From Candidatus Omnitrophota bacterium (lineage in GTDB: Bacteria; Hinthialibacterota; Hinthialibacteria; JAKQFZ01): a stretch of DNA of 8,468 bases. Location: contig JAKQFZ010000407.1 of the NCBI GenBank assembly GCA_029558215.1, positions 1-8,468 of the forward strand, given 5' to 3'. The stretch's first letter is position 1; each line of letters begins with the position of its first letter. Made by a program: the position numbers and the translations under genes. Shown here piece by piece: positions 5,753-8,468 of the stretch. The notes below the pieces were generated by a model that saw only the letters and a program-made list of their open reading frames with translations, had not been told where the DNA came from and made no database searches.

Positions 5753-6637
5753 GTGAGGATTCTAATCACTGGTGGCTTAGGCTACATCGGTTCACATACC
5801 GTCAATCGAATGGTTCAGCATGGGTGGAGCGTTGATGTCATCGACGACATGTACAACAACGAGAACTACGATTTCGTCAAGGAAAGGGTAGATGATCTCT
5901 GGACCTCTGAAGTGCAACAGGCGACGCAGGAGATCTACGGGCGCTACTACGACGCGGTCGTTCACCTTGCCGCCCTCATCTCGGTTGAGCAGAGCACTCG
6001 AGAACCCAACACATACTGGCGCAACAACCTGACGGCGCTGATGGACCTGTGCCGTATCAAGACGGGGCACCTCATCTTCGCGTCAACCGGCACCGCCTTC
6101 AACCCAACCAACCCGTATGCACAGACCAAGGTCGCCTGTGAGAACTACATCAAGGACCTTGCGGGCACCCAGCAGGCCTGGTTTGCAGGTCACACCATCT
6201 TCCGCTTCTACAACGTCTCTGGCCTGTGCGAGGGCTTGAAGCCGACCGGCCAACCTACTCACCTCATCCGCATCTGCGCTGAGGCCGCCCGTGGAAAGCG
6301 CAGTGAGGTGAAGGTGTTTGGCACCAACTACAACACACCAGACGGTACGGCCATCCGTGACTACATCCACGTAGACGACATCGCTCACTCCATCTGCAAC
6401 GCCGTTGAGAAGGACGCAACCAACACACCCTACGAGTGCCTTGGCTCAGGCACAGGTCACTCGGTGCTTGAGGTCGTTCAATCAATGAAACGCGTTACAG
6501 GCAAGGACTTTCGAGTTACAATGGCTTCACGTCGAGCAGGTGATGACGAAAAGATGGTCTGCCCAACGCAGTACCGTCACATCAGCCTCAACTACAACCT
6601 TGATGACATGTGCCTTTCGGCCTACCAGAACCTATGA
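5753..6637 (+). CDS. GalE-like NAD-dependent sugar-nucleotide epimerase (extended SDR)
   Basis: This 294-aa protein resembles UDP-glucose 4-epimerase along its length. It has the NAD-binding loop GGLGYIGSHT (7-16) and VIDD (around 29-32). HLAALISVEQS is followed by the FAST segment (S111/T112), the catalytic pair Y122-x3-K126 in NPYAQTK, RFYNVSG, GTAIRDYIHVDDIA and GSGTGHSVLEVV. The expected reaction is inversion at C4 of a UDP-sugar, such as UDP-glucose to UDP-galactose or UDP-xylose to UDP-arabinose. It is about 40 residues shorter than E. coli GalE. Part of the loss is the loop between the Ser/Thr and Tyr residues (11 residues here, about 25 in GalE). The GTG start at 5753 is supported by AAAGGAG. 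The stop overlaps the exported-protein gene (ATGA). The probable glycosyltransferase 1.2 kb downstream could use its product. An LPS or receptor role is the alternative. Confidence 0.87.
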   Translation: MRILITGGLGYIGSHTVNRMVQHGWSVDVIDDMYNNENYDFVKERVDDLWTSEVQQATQEIYGRYYDAVVHLAALISVEQSTREPNTYWRNNLTALMDLCRIKTGHLIFASTGTAFNPTNPYAQTKVACENYIKDLAGTQQAWFAGHTIFRFYNVSGLCEGLKPTGQPTHLIRICAEAARGKRSEVKVFGTNYNTPDGTAIRDYIHVDDIAHSICNAVEKDATNTPYECLGSGTGHSVLEVVQSMKRVTGKDFRVTMASRRAGDDEKMVCPTQYRHISLNYNLDDMCLSAYQNL

Positions 6638-7176
6638 AGACGCTGATATTGATAAGTGTTTTGTTATGCTTTCCTATGCTAGCAGCTGCAGAAAGTGAAA
6701 AGAACATTGTACTTTCCAAGAGGCTTTCAGCTCTTGCCTTCTGTCACGTTCTTAAACCAACAGTAGATATTCCCACAAAGGACATGACTGCTGCACAGAA
6801 ATTGCATCAACTTAGATTTTTGAATGCTATGATTCCAATAGCTCGTGAAATCTCAATATCAGCAGAGTCCAAAACTTTTCTTCATGACGTCTTTCCAATG
6901 CAGTTGGATCTAAAAACAGTTTTGGTTATGTTGACAGTACAAAGTGCAGAAAAGCGTTTCGACGATTACTTAGACATAGAGTTGGATCCGTCAAAACTTA
7001 TTGCTAATACACCATTTATTGGTAAGACTGGCAGTAATCAACCAAGATGGGTAGCAATAATGGGAAGATTAGACCCTTCACAGCCACATGATGCTTTGGT
7101 AGATAAGTGGAAGTTTTGGTATAATCTACTCAAAACCAATCAATATCAATCAAGCAATTGCGATTTACTTCTTTAG
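6634..7176 (+). CDS. Exported protein of unknown function, AT-rich
   Basis: This 180-aa protein opens with a typical signal peptide: K2, a hydrophobic core LILISVLLCFPML and a likely cleavage after A19 (AAA before ESEK). The cysteine at 12 is not in a lipobox because Gly, Ala or Ser is missing before it. The mature part has two cysteines (C37 and C176), near its two ends, that could form a disulphide in the periplasm. No family is recognised. The ATG at 6634 overlaps the epimerase stop as ATGA; an in-frame ATG at 6610 would extend into the epimerase and spoil the signal peptide. G+C in sampled stretches is about 33-38%, against about 55% in the epimerase, and codons end in A or T much more often. 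This points to recent acquisition of a moron-like gene. Superinfection exclusion or an envelope role are guesses. Confidence 0.78.
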   Translation: MKTLILISVLLCFPMLAAAESEKNIVLSKRLSALAFCHVLKPTVDIPTKDMTAAQKLHQLRFLNAMIPIAREISISAESKTFLHDVFPMQLDLKTVLVMLTVQSAEKRFDDYLDIELDPSKLIANTPFIGKTGSNQPRWVAIMGRLDPSQPHDALVDKWKFWYNLLKTNQYQSSNCDLLL

Positions 7177-7869
7177 TCTGCCCGGTTTAAACCCATCAGG
7201 ACACGTTTCTTCCCTGACAGTCACTGCACCATTGGTGAACCATTTTTTCTTGCGAAGCGCTGATGCCTGCTTTTCACGGCTTTCTTTTGGTTGCCGTTTT
7301 GATGCTTCTCCTATTTTGCGCTTTGTTTCCTCACTAAGGGTTGCACCAGTAAGCGCAGCAGCGATCTTAGCGCGCTGTTCTGGTGTGACAATTCGGTTTT
7401 TGAGTTTGGCTGATCGCTTCGCAAATCGCTCTTCACGGTTGGCCTCATAGTTCTTCTTGAATGTCTCGCGCTGTTTTTGCTTCTGCTCTTCAGACACTGG
7501 TGTTGCCCTTTTACGACCTTTGGCCTTCTCTGCTATCTTGCGTTTCGTTTCCTCAGAATGAGGTCCTCGCCTGCCAGCAAAATGACCACCAACTGCCCTG
7601 TTGAGCCACCTCACATCATTCAGCGCATTCACCCTTCTAAGATAGCGCTGTTCAAATAGACGAGCAGATGCAGTGTCATCTCCAAAGGTTCTAATAACAC
7701 GGACAATATCGGGTTCGCCATGCTCAACCCGCGTTTTTGCTACCAGTTTAGACGAAGTAAAGTACAATGACCATAGATCAGAAGGTTGGCAGCCACTTTT
7801 GTATCTCACACCAGCGTAATACTTGTCAATCTTGGTCCAACCTACAACATACACGAAAGCGTTTCTCAT
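7165..7869 (-). CDS. GIY-YIG homing endonuclease with NUMOD3 repeats
   Basis: This 234-aa protein has an N-terminal GIY-YIG-like nuclease domain: VYVVG (6-10), YYAGVRY (17-23), PSDLWSLYFTSSK (29-41), the probable metal-binding E73 in LFEQRYLRR and WLN (88-90). After it come NUMOD3-type DNA-binding repeats, HSEETKRKIAEKAKG (104-118), a TPEQRAKIAAALTG copy and a SEETKRKIGEASK copy. The C-terminal WFTNG...CPDGFKPGR motif is common in phage homing endonucleases. Such enzymes cut a target lacking the gene, so that repair copies the gene in. The ATG at 7869 is chosen because GAGG (complement of 7876-7879) lies 6 nt upstream; ATG 7881 and GTG 7884 are alternatives. It is the only gene on the minus strand. 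Its 3' end overlaps the exported-protein gene by 12 nt, and its start codon overlaps the glycosyltransferase start. G+C is about 47-53% in two sampled stretches. Confidence 0.9.
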   Translation of the reverse strand: MRNAFVYVVGWTKIDKYYAGVRYKSGCQPSDLWSLYFTSSKLVAKTRVEHGEPDIVRVIRTFGDDTASARLFEQRYLRRVNALNDVRWLNRAVGGHFAGRRGPHSEETKRKIAEKAKGRKRATPVSEEQKQKQRETFKKNYEANREERFAKRSAKLKNRIVTPEQRAKIAAALTGATLSEETKRKIGEASKRQPKESREKQASALRKKKWFTNGAVTVREETCPDGFKPGRLKK

Positions 7870-8468
7870 GAAAATCCTCATCACAGGTATGAATAAGTCG
7901 CAGAGTGTTCGAAAGCACTATCTGCGAATGCAATTGAAAGTGGTCCCTGCTCACTACAGTCTATTTAATGCACTGGTGGACATGGGACATGAGGTTGAGC
8001 AGCGTGAAGTTCAGGTCGGCGAAGATCTATCCAGTTATGACGAGGTGATAGTCTACATCGCTGGTCCACGGCAACTTGTGGCAACGCACACTTTCAGGGG
8101 GCTTTGGGCAATCAGTCAGAGGCCCGACTGTATTCTTGGTGTTGACGATTGGCAAGCGCCTGACCTGTTCAAAGGCCTGGAAAAGTGCAGTGATTGGAAT
8201 GAGTTGGCATGCGACTTCATTCTCGGTGTCAACAAAACCACACTCGAGGAAGTGTGCGTTCACAAAAACGATTACCTGCGCTCTATTGAGACCATCATTG
8301 CGCGTAAGAACCGCATGTTGGTGTGCGCCTTTGATACAACCCACTTGAAGGACCCTGAGAATTTCGGTCCACACCTTTTGTTCGACACTGTCAAGTATCC
8401 TCGTGACAGGATCTATACTTTCAATCCCAATCCGTACCACCGCAATCGCAAGCCGGGCGACCTGCTGA
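7868..8468 (+). CDS. Probable GT-B glycosyltransferase, N-terminal part (cut by window end)
   Basis: The frame from the ATG at 7868 stays open for 200 codons to the window edge without a stop, so the 3' end is missing. The start MKILITG is a typical Rossmann-type first strand. It is followed by VVPAHYSLFNALVDMGHEVE (25-44), YDEVIVYI (57-64), a helix ending WAISQRPD, ILGVDDWQAPDLF (89-101) and later NPNPYHRNRKPGD. Order and spacing recall the N-terminal domain of T4 DNA beta-glucosyltransferase: MKI start, VPSSETIYLF, MGLNVD, YDRLIVV, and TDIRLPF with catalytic Asp100. D93/D94 here fall at nearly the same position. Identity is low and the comparison is from memory, so any GT-B enzyme, or another Rossmann-like protein, remains possible. 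With the dCMP hydroxymethylase-like enzyme and epimerase, a DNA-sugar transferase is the attractive guess. No clear ribosome-binding site precedes the ATG. Confidence 0.6.
   Translation, partial: MKILITGMNKSQSVRKHYLRMQLKVVPAHYSLFNALVDMGHEVEQREVQVGEDLSSYDEVIVYIAGPRQLVATHTFRGLWAISQRPDCILGVDDWQAPDLFKGLEKCSDWNELACDFILGVNKTTLEEVCVHKNDYLRSIETIIARKNRMLVCAFDTTHLKDPENFGPHLLFDTVKYPRDRIYTFNPNPYHRNRKPGDLL

Noticed and set aside
6634..6693. Lipoprotein signal at Cys12 of the exported protein
   Set aside because: The residue before the Cys is Leu, not Gly, Ala or Ser, while a normal AAA cleavage site follows the hydrophobic core.
7184..7193. GGTTTAAACC, a perfect 10-bp palindrome
   Set aside because: It lies inside the homing endonuclease gene, encoding its conserved C-terminal FKP segment. 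A match this short is expected by chance.
7870..7884. GTG at 7884 or ATG at 7881 as the homing endonuclease start
   Set aside because: GAGG at the complement of 7876-7879 is well spaced for the ATG at 7869 and would fall inside the longer versions.

Overview
The window reads as part of a large lytic tailed phage genome, probably a myovirus-like phage of a Gram-negative host. Genes are packed head to tail on the + strand with 1-8 nt overlaps (GTGA, TGATG and ATGA junctions). The content is phage nucleotide metabolism and DNA-handling genes, and a homing endonuclease is present. No tRNA, rRNA, CRISPR, insertion sequence or structural gene is visible. Host and phage genus cannot be named from the sequence alone.

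Region 15-5691 is one compact transcription-unit-like block. In order it holds a thymidylate-synthase-family enzyme with dCMP-type specificity residues, a 51-aa orphan, an XPD/DinG-like Fe-S helicase, a BCS1-like AAA+ ATPase, a 103-aa orphan, a dNMP (thymidylate-like) kinase, a 74-aa orphan and a uracil-DNA-glycosylase-superfamily protein. The only gap inside the block (2901-2923) follows a perfect hairpin that joins the helicase stop codon to the next gene's ribosome-binding site.

Region 5692-5752 is the longest non-coding gap and may hold a weak promoter. It is followed by a GalE-like sugar-nucleotide epimerase (5753-6637), a strikingly AT-rich gene for an exported protein (6634-7176), an antisense GIY-YIG/NUMOD3 homing endonuclease (7165-7869) and the first 200 codons of a probable GT-B glycosyltransferase (from 7868, running off the window). 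The exported-protein gene and the endonuclease look like later insertions between the epimerase and the glycosyltransferase.

The most interesting reading is a DNA hypermodification pathway. The thymidylate-synthase-like enzyme carries Asp where thymidylate synthases carry the dUMP-selecting Asn, and Cys-Thr where they carry Cys-His; both features resemble T4 dCMP hydroxymethylase. The kinase could phosphorylate the modified dCMP, the epimerase could make a sugar nucleotide, and the truncated glycosyltransferase resembles the N-terminal half of T4 beta-glucosyltransferase in layout. Together they could make glycosylated hydroxymethylcytosine DNA. The residue-level observations are direct; the pathway is inference, and the glycosyltransferase assignment is the weakest link.
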